From CAZSWR01 sp964610885 (GTDB lineage Bacteria; Bacteroidota; Ignavibacteria; Kapaibacteriales; UBA2268): 8,447 bases of DNA. The stretch spans positions 1 through 8,447 of the forward strand of contig CAZSWR010000116.1 of the NCBI GenBank assembly GCA_964610885.1, read 5' to 3'. The position numbers were made by a program, and so were the translations under genes. Of this stretch, positions 1 to 6,108 are shown in pieces. The notes below the pieces were generated by a model that was not told the DNA's origin, ran no database searches, and worked only from the letters and a program-made list of their open reading frames with translations. Numbering within the stretch: position 1 is the first letter of the stretch; every line of letters starts with the position of its first letter.

Positions 1-290
1 ATAATTTACAAAATTATTTGTTATTATTGTCCGGTTGCATATGGGGCATTATAGAACTATCCCTTTGTTCGAAGGTTGATCCCGCATTTTCTGCTAAGCA
101 GTACTTTATGTTTAATAAAGTTAGATGAAATTTGCTCGCAATATTTTGCTTGGGGACTCATCCGATGACTCGCGGGCAGTTATTTGTATTGGCTTTGCCC
201 TTACATGAATCCTCGACCAGACATCTTTCTCATTTTCCTAATCTCTTTGGCATAATTGGCTACCAGTAAGAGTAATATCTTGCCGATTGA

Positions 291-467
291 TACCGCGCAA
301 GCGGTTGTTATATTGTAGAAACATTCTATCCTGTGCAAATCATACCGCATAGCGGTTGTTATATAAAACGCTACATGAACCTAACCCAAAAAATAAAACA
401 TTCGCTAGCGCGAAATCTATCCCGAAAAATTTTTATTATGCTACAATACAACAACCGCTACGCGGTA
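291..467. repeat. Four-hairpin inverted repeat element, copy A
   Basis: Four related units lie here. Two read forward (stems accgc/gcggt at 292-305 and 344-356, each followed by tgttatat). Two read on the minus strand (stem ttcgc/gcgaa at 401-414; stem accgc/gcggt at 454-466). Unit spacing is 52 bp between the forward pair and 52-53 bp between the reverse pair. The outermost units also form a terminal inverted repeat: 291-318 against the reverse complement of 441-467, about 27 bp with one small gap and few mismatches. A diverged copy of the minus-strand half lies at about 5903-6016. The structure resembles a REP/BIME or MITE-like non-autonomous repeat. No transposase and no clear target duplication is visible. 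The family is not one I recognise. Confidence 0.75.
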
Positions 468-619
468 AAGAAAATCAATGTCTATTTTGATAACTCGCCT
501 AAAAGGTATTGGTGACTTGTGCCCAAATAATCAAACGTTATTGAGCCTTCCCAAATCACTGCGCAAAATAATCTAATCCACACACGCCCCGGCAACTATT
601 AAAATTCAATAATATTTCG

Positions 620-627
620 TAAATTTG
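620..627 (+). promoter_or_regulatory. Possible Bacteroidota-type -7 element (TAAATTTG)
   Basis: The octamer matches the TAnnTTTG -7 consensus described for Bacteroidota primary sigma factor promoters, and lies 28 bases before the ATG at 656. No clear TTG -33 element sits at the expected distance upstream, so the call is tentative. There is no Shine-Dalgarno sequence before the start, which is common in this group. Confidence 0.25.
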
Positions 628-655
628 AACTTTGTTAAATATTTAAATTGAATTT

Positions 656-1600
656 ATGTTGGATGGTTACCTTTTTTATTTAGTATATTTCTGTTGCCTT
701 GTTTTCTTCTCGGCAATCCTTACGCGATTCCTTAGAATCAAGACAACTCCGATACATTTGCGCTGGGAACTGTACCCGGTGCCCCACGAAGGTTCGCGCT
801 CCAGCTATGGCGGCTCCAGGCTCGAGGAAACCGATTGGTGGGAAAAACCTCAGAAGAAGAATTTCCTCAAGGAAGTCTTCGTTATGGCCGAAGAGATTGC
901 CCTGCTGAAAGGAGTCTTCGAGCACAACAAACGCCTGTGGCTCGGATCGTTCCCGTTCCATTTCGGGCTGTACCTGCTCGTGGCCAACACATTCGCTGCT
1001 GTTTGCCTCGGAATCTACAACACGGCAGTCGCAGACATCGTGAGTGCTCCGCCTCAATTGCTGGGCGGCATCGTGTTTCCAGCTATGTATATCCTGGCAT
1101 TCGCCTCATCAATCCTGTGCCTTGTGGGCGCACTGTATTTGCTGGCTCGGCGCGTTTTGGATCCAAACCTCCGGCTGTACTCTTCGCCGTCGCACTATTT
1201 CAATCTCTTGGCGTTCGTTGCCCTGAGCGTTACGGGACTTCTTTGGGCCGCCTCCGATACCAATTTCGCGACCAGCGCCGTCAGGTTCGTTTCCTCGCAG
1301 CTCACGCTGGTTCCCATTTCTTCGATTGCGCACATCCCATTTGCCGGACAGCTGCACATCGGAATCATCCTGCTGCTGATGGTGTATTTGCCCTTCACGC
1401 ACATGAGCCATTTCTTTATGAAATACTTCACGTACCACAGCGTTCGTTGGGACGATGCTTCGTTCCGTAACGACCCCAAGACGAAAGCGAAACTGGCCCG
1501 CCAACTCGAGCAGCCGGTAACTTGGTCGGCACCGCACATCATGGCCGACGGCCGCAAGAATTGGATCGTCATCACCGGCGAAGATCCAACAAAGAAATAA
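656..1600 (+). CDS. NarI/HdrE/DsrM-like membrane cytochrome b subunit
   Basis: A 314-residue integral membrane protein, probably the di-heme cytochrome b that exchanges electrons between (mena)quinol and the iron-sulfur partner encoded next. Five hydrophobic helices are visible at about residues 4-27, 99-121, 136-165, 182-200 and 232-255, the layout of the respiratory nitrate reductase gamma / HdrE / DsrM superfamily. A polar loop with the HLRWELYPVPHE and YGGS...DWW signatures (residues 34-62) follows helix 1. Candidate heme ligands are H102 (FPFHFGLYL, helix 2), H180, H234 (LHIGIIL, helix 5), H249 and H252 (FTHMSHFF). The stop lies 36 bases before the next start, so the two genes are surely co-transcribed. 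No nitrate reductase alpha or beta gene is adjacent, so a role in nitrate respiration is unlikely despite the common NarI label. Family assignment is firm; substrate is inference. Confidence 0.85.
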   Translation: MLDGYLFYLVYFCCLVFFSAILTRFLRIKTTPIHLRWELYPVPHEGSRSSYGGSRLEETDWWEKPQKKNFLKEVFVMAEEIALLKGVFEHNKRLWLGSFPFHFGLYLLVANTFAAVCLGIYNTAVADIVSAPPQLLGGIVFPAMYILAFASSILCLVGALYLLARRVLDPNLRLYSSPSHYFNLLAFVALSVTGLLWAASDTNFATSAVRFVSSQLTLVPISSIAHIPFAGQLHIGIILLLMVYLPFTHMSHFFMKYFTYHSVRWDDASFRNDPKTKAKLARQLEQPVTWSAPHIMADGRKNWIVITGEDPTKK

Positions 1601-1636
1601 ATGCCAGGAAAATTTTAAACATTAATACGAAATAAA

Positions 1637-3226
1637 ATGAGCCTCAGAGTTGAAGATATAAGCAAGAAAAGCAATCAATTGGTCCCAGACTTCACGAACG
1701 AAATGCTGGAGCCGCTTCCGTTTCCATATACCGACGAACCGGCTTTCAATCCGCTGAAGGACACTGTCCGCCACGTGGATGTGGCTCTGGACGGCGTGCT
1801 GGCCATTGGCGTCAAGAAGCCCGAAACGGCAGAAGAGGTAGCCGAAATCGTCAAAAAATTCATTTCCGGCCTTGAGAAACTGTTCTCCAAAGAGAACAAT
1901 TGGACATTCCTCCAACCGCTAATCCTCTCGATGGAGCATTGCGCCCGCTGCCAGACGTGCAACGACGCCTGCCCAGTCTTCGAGGAGAGCGGAAGGGCCG
2001 AAGTTTACCGCCCTACCTATCGTGCGGAAATTCTTCGCGGGCTGTATTTCAACTACGTGAAGCCCGGCTCGAAATTCATCAAGCGCTTCGAGAACAAACT
2101 CTTGGATGCGGACTGGAACCTGATTTCGCGTCTTTTCGAGCTTTCGTACCGCTGCACGCTTTGCCGCCGCTGCGCCCAGACCTGCCCCATCGGCTTGGAC
2201 AATGGGATGATAACTCACGAGATCCGCAAGCTGTTCAGCCAAGAGCTTGGTTGGTCGCCGAAAGAATTGCACGAAAACGGCACATTACAGCAAATATCCG
2301 TCGGCTCGTCCACGGGAATGCCGCCGATCGCACTCAAGGACAATTTCGAGTTCATCGATGAGGACATGGAGGAGCGCACTGGCATCAAAGTGGAAACGAA
2401 GTGGGACGTGGAGGGCGCCGATGTGCTCGTGATCCACAACGCCGGCGAAATTCTCGCCTGGCCGGACAATCCCGGTTGCATCAGCTTGATACTCGAAGCC
2501 GCCGGCATCAAATGGACTATGTCCAGCGATTTGGTGGGCTACGACGGCGTGAATTATGGCCTCTTTTACGACGATGTGCAGCTGGCTCGCGTGGCCTCGC
2601 GCCATTTGGAAATCGCCAAGAAGCTCAAAGTGAAGAAAATCGTCATGGGCGAATGCGGCCACGAGAGCAAGGCAATGGGCGTCATCGCTGACAGGATTTT
2701 CCCGGATGCAGTGCCCCGCGAATCGATTCTGACCTTGGTTTCGGAAATCGTGGAGAGCGGCAGAATCAAATTTGACCCCGAGAGGAATAATTTCCCCGTT
2801 ACGCTGCACGACCCCTGCAATTTGGTGCGGTCGATGGGAGTCGTCGAACCGCAACGACGAGTGCTTCGCGCGCTGGCTCCGCAGTTCCGCGAAATGACTC
2901 CGCACGGAGTTTATAACTATTGCTGCGGAGGCGGCAGTGGATTCGCAATCATGAGCGCATTCAATTTCAACGACTGGCGCATGCACATCAGCGGCCGCAA
3001 AAAATTCCGCCAAATCCTTTCCGCATTCGAAAAAGAAGGCTTGGACAACCAAACGCCCAAATACGTCTGCGCGCCATGCTCGAATTGCAAAGGCCAGATA
3101 CGCGACATTTTCGATTACTACGGCGCGAAAGAGAAATCCGGCCTGTACTATGGCGGATTGGTCGAGTTGGTCGTTAATGCAATGACCGACGTCAAAGAAG
3201 GATTTATTGATTTCGATATGATGTAA
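1637..3226 (+). CDS. HdrD/DsrK-like Fe-S oxidoreductase with CCG domain
   Basis: A 529-residue soluble protein, expected on the cytoplasmic face bound to the cytochrome b encoded just upstream. Two ferredoxin-type [4Fe-4S] motifs are plain: C102-x2-C105-x2-C108-x3-C112-P and C173-x2-C176-x2-C179-x3-C183-P. The C-terminal half has a cysteine-rich CCG domain: C393 (HDPCNL), C429-C430 followed by GGGSGF, then C478-x2-C481-x2-C484. In HdrD/DsrK relatives such domains bind the unusual active-site cluster acting on disulfides or persulfides. An upstream CCG-like half (about 262-355) keeps only C281 and C340 (GECGH) and looks degenerate, leaving one full catalytic site. The CC-to-CxxC spacing is 47 residues, longer than the 33-38 I recall for classic CCG motifs. 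Together with the upstream gene it makes a two-subunit HdrDE/DsrMK-type quinol:thiol/disulfide module. The physiological substrate cannot be read from the sequence. Confidence 0.85.
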   Translation: MSLRVEDISKKSNQLVPDFTNEMLEPLPFPYTDEPAFNPLKDTVRHVDVALDGVLAIGVKKPETAEEVAEIVKKFISGLEKLFSKENNWTFLQPLILSMEHCARCQTCNDACPVFEESGRAEVYRPTYRAEILRGLYFNYVKPGSKFIKRFENKLLDADWNLISRLFELSYRCTLCRRCAQTCPIGLDNGMITHEIRKLFSQELGWSPKELHENGTLQQISVGSSTGMPPIALKDNFEFIDEDMEERTGIKVETKWDVEGADVLVIHNAGEILAWPDNPGCISLILEAAGIKWTMSSDLVGYDGVNYGLFYDDVQLARVASRHLEIAKKLKVKKIVMGECGHESKAMGVIADRIFPDAVPRESILTLVSEIVESGRIKFDPERNNFPVTLHDPCNLVRSMGVVEPQRRVLRALAPQFREMTPHGVYNYCCGGGSGFAIMSAFNFNDWRMHISGRKKFRQILSAFEKEGLDNQTPKYVCAPCSNCKGQIRDIFDYYGAKEKSGLYYGGLVELVVNAMTDVKEGFIDFDMM

Positions 3227-3273
3227 ACATTTTAATAGATTGAATATCCAAACTAAGTTTTAAACAAAAGAAA

Positions 3274-3279
3274 AGAGGA
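3274..3279 (+). promoter_or_regulatory. Ribosome binding site of gcvT (AGAGGA)
   Basis: A purine-rich AGAGGA ends 4 nt before the ATG at 3284. It fixes the start and contrasts with the weak sites before the two redox genes, which suggests gcvT is translated independently of them. Confidence 0.6.
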
Positions 3280-3283
3280 TACA

Positions 3284-4375
3284 ATGAGAACAACTGCATT
3301 CAACGATTTGCACAAACAACTCGGCGCGAAAATGGTAGAGTTTGCCGGATTCGAAATGCCCATCCAATACCCCAAGGGAATCATTCACGAGCACAAATTA
3401 GTCCGTTCGCACGTCGGCGTGTTCGACGTAACGCACATGGGCGAATTCGAGGTGCGCGGCAAAGATGCCCTCAATTTTGCACAGAAAGTAACTGTGAACG
3501 ACGTTTCGAAGCTCGCTCCCGGATGCGTCCAATACTCGGCAATGAGCAAGCCCGATGGCGGCATCGTGGACGATTTGCTCGTTTACTGCATTGCCCCTGA
3601 ATTCTATATGTTCGTGGTCAATGGCGCCAACGAAGAAAAAGACTGGGCATGGGTGAACCAAAACACAGCCGGATTCGACGTCGAATTGAAAAACGTTAGC
3701 GCCGAGGTCAACCTTTTGGCCGTCCAAGGCCCCGAATCGCTCAAAACTCTTCAAAAACTCACAAAAGAGAACCTGAGCGAAATTCAGTATTACAATTTCA
3801 TTCAGGGCGCCATCGACGGCACCGACATGATTATTTCGCGCACGGGCTACACTGGCGAACTTGGATTCGAGCTTTACTTCCGCGGCTCGAAAGATGTCGC
3901 CGTTAAGATCTGGAACGCAATCTTCAAGGCAGGCGAAGAATTCGGTATCGAAGCCGTTGGTCTGGGCTGCCGCGACACTCTCCGCCTCGAAAAAGGCTTC
4001 TGCCTCTATGGCAACGACATCGACGAGACCACGAACACAATCGAAGCCGGCCTCGGATGGATCACCAAGCTGGCCAAAGGCGACTTCAACGGTTCGGACG
4101 TTATCCGCAAAACCAAAGAAGAGAACCCCTCGCGCCGTTTGGTCGGGTTCGTCGTCAATGCAGAGCGTTTCATCCCCCGCCACCACTACAAAGTATTCGC
4201 AGACGGAGTGGAAATCGGCCACGTAACGAGCGGCAACATCTCGCCCACACTCGAGAAACCCATCGGCATGGCATACGTTGCCTGGGGCAAACACACAGCC
4301 GGCACGAAGATCGAAATCGAAGCCCGCGGCAAATTCTTCCCCGCAGAAGTAACCAAAATGCCTTTCTTGGCGTAA
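3284..4375 (+). CDS. gcvT: Aminomethyltransferase, glycine cleavage system T protein
   Basis: A 363-residue, full-length T protein. With tetrahydrofolate it takes the aminomethyl group from the lipoylated H protein, releasing ammonia and forming 5,10-methylene-THF in the cytoplasm. Recognisable stretches: MVEFAGFEMPIQY (17-29), VGVFDVTHMGEFEVRG (44-59), GGIVDDLLVY (92-101) carrying the catalytic/folate-site Asp of the family (D96 or D97), SRTGYTGELGFELY (185-198), and GLGCRDTLRLEKGFCLYG (226-243), where many relatives have GLGARDTLRLE. The C-terminal barrel domain continues to the end (RHHYKVFADGVEIGHVTSG, 299-317). It starts 57 bp after the iron-sulfur gene with its own strong ribosome binding site. 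Partners gcvH and gcvP are not in the window, so the system is scattered or lies outside. Codon use and GC match the two upstream genes. Confidence 0.97.
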   Translation: MRTTAFNDLHKQLGAKMVEFAGFEMPIQYPKGIIHEHKLVRSHVGVFDVTHMGEFEVRGKDALNFAQKVTVNDVSKLAPGCVQYSAMSKPDGGIVDDLLVYCIAPEFYMFVVNGANEEKDWAWVNQNTAGFDVELKNVSAEVNLLAVQGPESLKTLQKLTKENLSEIQYYNFIQGAIDGTDMIISRTGYTGELGFELYFRGSKDVAVKIWNAIFKAGEEFGIEAVGLGCRDTLRLEKGFCLYGNDIDETTNTIEAGLGWITKLAKGDFNGSDVIRKTKEENPSRRLVGFVVNAERFIPRHHYKVFADGVEIGHVTSGNISPTLEKPIGMAYVAWGKHTAGTKIEIEARGKFFPAEVTKMPFLA

Positions 4376-4418
4376 GTTAGCGGTTAGTTCTATTGAAAGA
4401 AAACATTTCTGATGGCAA

Positions 4419-4451
4419 AGTCATACTACCACTCCAAGTGGTAGTATGACT
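4419..4451 (+). terminator. Perfect 15-bp hairpin downstream of gcvT
   Basis: Arms agtcatactaccact (4419-4433) and agtggtagtatgact (4437-4451) pair without mismatch around a 3-nt loop (cca). It begins 44 bases after the gcvT stop, the position of a terminator, but the following bases (cgccacgcagg) contain no T-run. The arm sequence recurs, with one C/T change, in the terminator at 5648-5689. It may be an atypical terminator, a 3'-end stabiliser or a small repeated hairpin. Confidence 0.6.
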
Positions 4452-4473
4452 CGCCACGCAGGCAATCAATCAA

Positions 4474-4716
4474 CTCATCATCTCATCATCTCATCATCTC
4501 ATCATCTCATCATCTCATCATCTCATCANNNNNNNNNNNNNNNNNNNNNNNNNNNNNNNNNNNNNNNNNNNNNNNNNNNNNNNNNNNNNNNNNNNNNNNN
4601 NNNNNNNNNNNNNNNNNNNNNNNNNNNNCTCATCATCTCATCATCTCATCATCTCATCATCTCATCATCTCATCATCTCATCATCTCATCATCTCATCAT
4701 CTCATCATCTCATCAC
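4474..4716 (+). repeat. Octanucleotide tandem repeat (CTCATCAT)n, interrupted by assembly gap
   Basis: Perfect CTCATCAT units run from 4474 to 4528 (about 6.9 copies) and from 4629 to 4715 (about 10.9 copies), ending in a variant ctcatcac. Both sides are pure, so the array is at least about 18 copies and probably longer; the 100 N between them hide the true number. Because 8 is not a multiple of 3 and the plus strand contains no stop, the array is open in all plus frames, which explains the spurious reading frame. It ends 110 bases before the next start codon. Purity suggests active slippage. Confidence 0.95.
4529..4628. other. Assembly gap of 100 N
   Basis: Exactly 100 consecutive N, a conventional placeholder for a scaffold gap of unknown length. 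The flanks are both inside the octanucleotide array, so the break was most likely caused by the repeat. True distance across it is unknown. Confidence 0.97.
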
Positions 4717-4826
4717 CACATCAACCAAACACATATTATATGAAATTTTCAACATTTCAAAAACTGACGAACTAAACAAGATATTTTTCGTATATTGTTT
4801 TAGTTCTTAATTAATCGGAGAAAAAA

Positions 4827-5579
4827 ATGAAAAAATCTATTTTAATACTGTTCCTCTTTGCGGCCGTTGTGTCGATGAGCGCGCAATCCGCAGAGGAAAT
4901 CGTGAAACAAGCCACTAAAGCCCGCGGCGACGTAACCATGATGAAGAAGAAACCTTCGTCCACCGAAATGACGATCACTTCAAATGCACCCGCCGCCACC
5001 CAAGAGAATGGCGCCCAAGCGCAGAAGATGGTTATGAATATAAAATTGGTTACTGTATCCCAGAAGAGAATCCGCGTCGATCTTACATCACCTATGGGCA
5101 CTGCTATTGTCGTCATGGACGGAAAGTCCGGATGGATGAGCCAAAACGGTACCGTCCAAGACATTCCGGAAGAACAACTGGAAATGATGATCAACCAATA
5201 CTCCGGCAACGGAATGGGCGGCGATTTCGAACTGTTTGATTATAAGAACAAAGGCAAAGAAGTCTCTATTCTCGGCAGCGAAATGCTCGAAAATGGCGAC
5301 TGCTGGATCATCGGGCTGGCCGAAAAGGGAAAACAACCTGTGAAGTTCTGGATCAATAAAGAATCGCTCCTGACCGAAAAAATGACAGCAAGGTCTTCGA
5401 TGCTCGGCCAAGAAATGGAAATGGAAATCAACCTCGGCGGCTATCAAAAGATGGAGGGCATACTGATGCCTACAGTTATGGCTGTCAACGTTATGGGTTC
5501 CGTGGCCGATATCAAAATCACTGATTTCCATTTCCTAAGCACGATTGACGAATCACTTTTCGCCAAACCTACTAAATAG
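4827..5579 (+). CDS. Secreted LolA/LolB-fold-like outer-membrane lipoprotein-sorting-type protein
   Basis: A 250-residue exported protein. Residues 1-20 (MKK, a run of hydrophobics, then SMSAQ) form a Sec signal peptide, probably cut near residue 20, with no lipobox. The mature part starts SAEEIVKQATKARG, then alternates short strands (MNIKLVTVSQKRIRVDLTSP, 70-89; GTAIVVMDGKSGWMSQNG, 91-108; VKFWINKESLL, 172-182), resembling the half-barrel of LolA-like proteins annotated as outer membrane lipoprotein-sorting protein in the FCB group. GGAG at 4817-4820, 6 nt before the ATG, supports the start. Methionine is unusually common (22 of 250). The gene stands alone, with the octanucleotide array upstream and a terminator downstream. 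True LolA function in lipoprotein transfer is not shown; many family members have unknown cargo. Fold call moderate, role open. Confidence 0.65.
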   Translation: MKKSILILFLFAAVVSMSAQSAEEIVKQATKARGDVTMMKKKPSSTEMTITSNAPAATQENGAQAQKMVMNIKLVTVSQKRIRVDLTSPMGTAIVVMDGKSGWMSQNGTVQDIPEEQLEMMINQYSGNGMGGDFELFDYKNKGKEVSILGSEMLENGDCWIIGLAEKGKQPVKFWINKESLLTEKMTARSSMLGQEMEMEINLGGYQKMEGILMPTVMAVNVMGSVADIKITDFHFLSTIDESLFAKPTK

Positions 5580-5647
5580 CACTCTACTTCTCTGGGCCGT
5601 GGGATCGCTCATGGCGCAGAGAATTTCCCATCACAAGGATTTAATTG

Positions 5648-5689
5648 CTCATACTATCACTCGCGAATGGTGATAGTATGAGTTTTTTT
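5648..5689 (+). terminator. Rho-independent terminator of the LolA-like gene
   Basis: Arms ctcatactatcac (5648-5660) and gtgatagtatgag (5670-5682) form a 13-bp perfect stem around a 9-nt loop, followed directly by seven T (5683-5689). It lies 69 bases after the stop at 5579. The arms match those of the hairpin at 4419-4451 over TCATACTAYCACT. Confidence 0.88.
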
Positions 5690-5902
5690 ATGCTCTACGC
5701 TGTTTCGAGTGGGATATGTGTTGGATTTTTTATAAAATACAACCATTTGCAGTTATAGCCTCTTTCCCGAACCAGAACTGCGATAGCAACAAATGTGTAG
5801 GGGGGTGTTCCAAACCCGCCCTTCTTGTGAATTCCGAAGCAACTAACCGAATCAAGAGGAAATTCCCGCCTGCTCGAGGGAATGACAAAGACAATAAAAT
5901 CT

Positions 5903-6016
5903 ATATAATACGATATTATATGCCACATAACCCAATTAAACACATAAAACATTCGCTCGCGCGAAATATCTCCCGAAATTGACATATTGCTTACATAGAA
6001 CGACCGCTCGCGAGGC
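5903..6016 (-). repeat. Hairpin repeat element, copy B
   Basis: Read on the minus strand, this is a diverged copy of the right half of the element at 291-467. One unit has the stem ttcgc/gcgaa (5952-5965) and a second, less regular unit lies at 6003-6016 (accgctcgcgaggc), 51 bp away. The closest match is 5942-5980 against 391-431: taaaacattcgct, then gcgcgaaat, then tcccgaaa are shared. Similarity thins out towards 5903, where a separate AT hairpin (5903-5910 / 5914-5921, loop cga) occurs. The copy sits between two convergent terminators, where transcription from either flanking gene should be low. Confidence 0.65.
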
Positions 6017-6052
6017 AAACGAACATGCCAAACCATTGAATAATATCCACAC

Positions 6053-6078
6053 AAAAAAAGGGGGAAACATGTTCCCCC
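6053..6078 (-). terminator. Rho-independent terminator of the minus-strand operon
   Basis: The stem 6060-6066 (gggggaa) / 6072-6078 (ttccccc) has a 5-nt loop. On the minus strand it is followed by seven T (complement of 6053-6059). It lies 30 bases beyond the stop of the T9SS gene. On the plus strand the hairpin is followed by A, not T, so it should act only leftward. Confidence 0.85.
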
Positions 6079-6108
6079 CAAAAAAAGTCCTGTGTGCCGG
6101 ACGTAGAA

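Larger units (their letters stand above)
1..655. other. AT-rich noncoding region upstream of the redox gene pair
   Basis: I see no convincing gene here. The longest open frames are short, lack a ribosome binding site, and run through the hairpin repeat at 291-467. Small palindromes lie at 91-101 (ctgct-a-agcag) and 103-121 (actttat / ataaagt, 5-nt loop). They could be the remains of a transcript end, but no T-run follows. The last 60 bases are very AT-rich and probably hold the promoter of the gene at 656. No tRNA- or rRNA-like segment was recognised. Confidence 0.6.
4376..4826. other. Spacer between gcvT and the LolA-like gene
   Basis: No gene is supported. From left to right it holds a perfect hairpin (4419-4451), an octanucleotide array with an N gap (4474-4716), and about 110 bases of AT-rich leader before the start at 4827. 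The open frame that crosses the array reads as an eight-residue repeat of L, I, S and H and is an artefact of the repeat. Confidence 0.8.
5580..6108. other. Convergent intergenic region with terminators and a repeat element
   Basis: This spacer separates the forward gene ending at 5579 from the minus-strand gene ending at 6109. It contains the forward terminator (5648-5689), a weak hairpin attccc/gggaat at 5862-5883, hairpin repeat copy B (about 5903-6016) and the minus-strand terminator (6053-6078). Open frames of up to 128 codons on the minus strand begin inside the terminator and run through the repeat. They are not believable genes. Confidence 0.7.

Noticed and set aside
131..176. Possible decayed further hairpin unit (ttgctcgcaa, and a cgcgggcagttattt stretch)
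   Set aside because: Similarity to the units at 291-467 is too weak and the spacing does not fit the 52-bp period cleanly.
201..350. Minus-strand open frame of 49 codons ending ...KEIRKMRKMSGRGFM
   Set aside because: It starts inside a repeat hairpin, has no ribosome binding site and resembles no family I know. Such lengths arise by chance in AT-rich spacers.
291..467. Possible CRISPR array (about 24-bp repeats at about 52-bp spacing)
   Set aside because: Units are imperfect, occur in both orientations, and the intervening sequence is homologous between the two loci instead of unique. No cas gene is present.
656..1600. Respiratory nitrate reductase gamma subunit (narI)
   Set aside because: The fold is shared, but no narGHJ genes are adjacent and the partner is a CCG-domain Fe-S protein, so an HdrE/DsrM-type role is the better reading.
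2285..3052. Long minus-strand open frame opposite the Fe-S gene (and similar shadows opposite gcvT and the cytochrome)
   Set aside because: The forward frames carry clear family motifs. The reverse frames reflect the codon bias of GC-rich genes.
4446..4775. Forward open frame across the octanucleotide array
   Set aside because: The CTCATCAT unit has no stop in any forward frame, so openness is automatic, and the frame includes 100 N.
5695..6081. Minus-strand open frame of 128 codons between the convergent genes
   Set aside because: Its ATG lies inside the minus-strand terminator, it runs through repeat copy B, and its repeated RER-FYV peptides come from the repeat units. No coding signature was seen.
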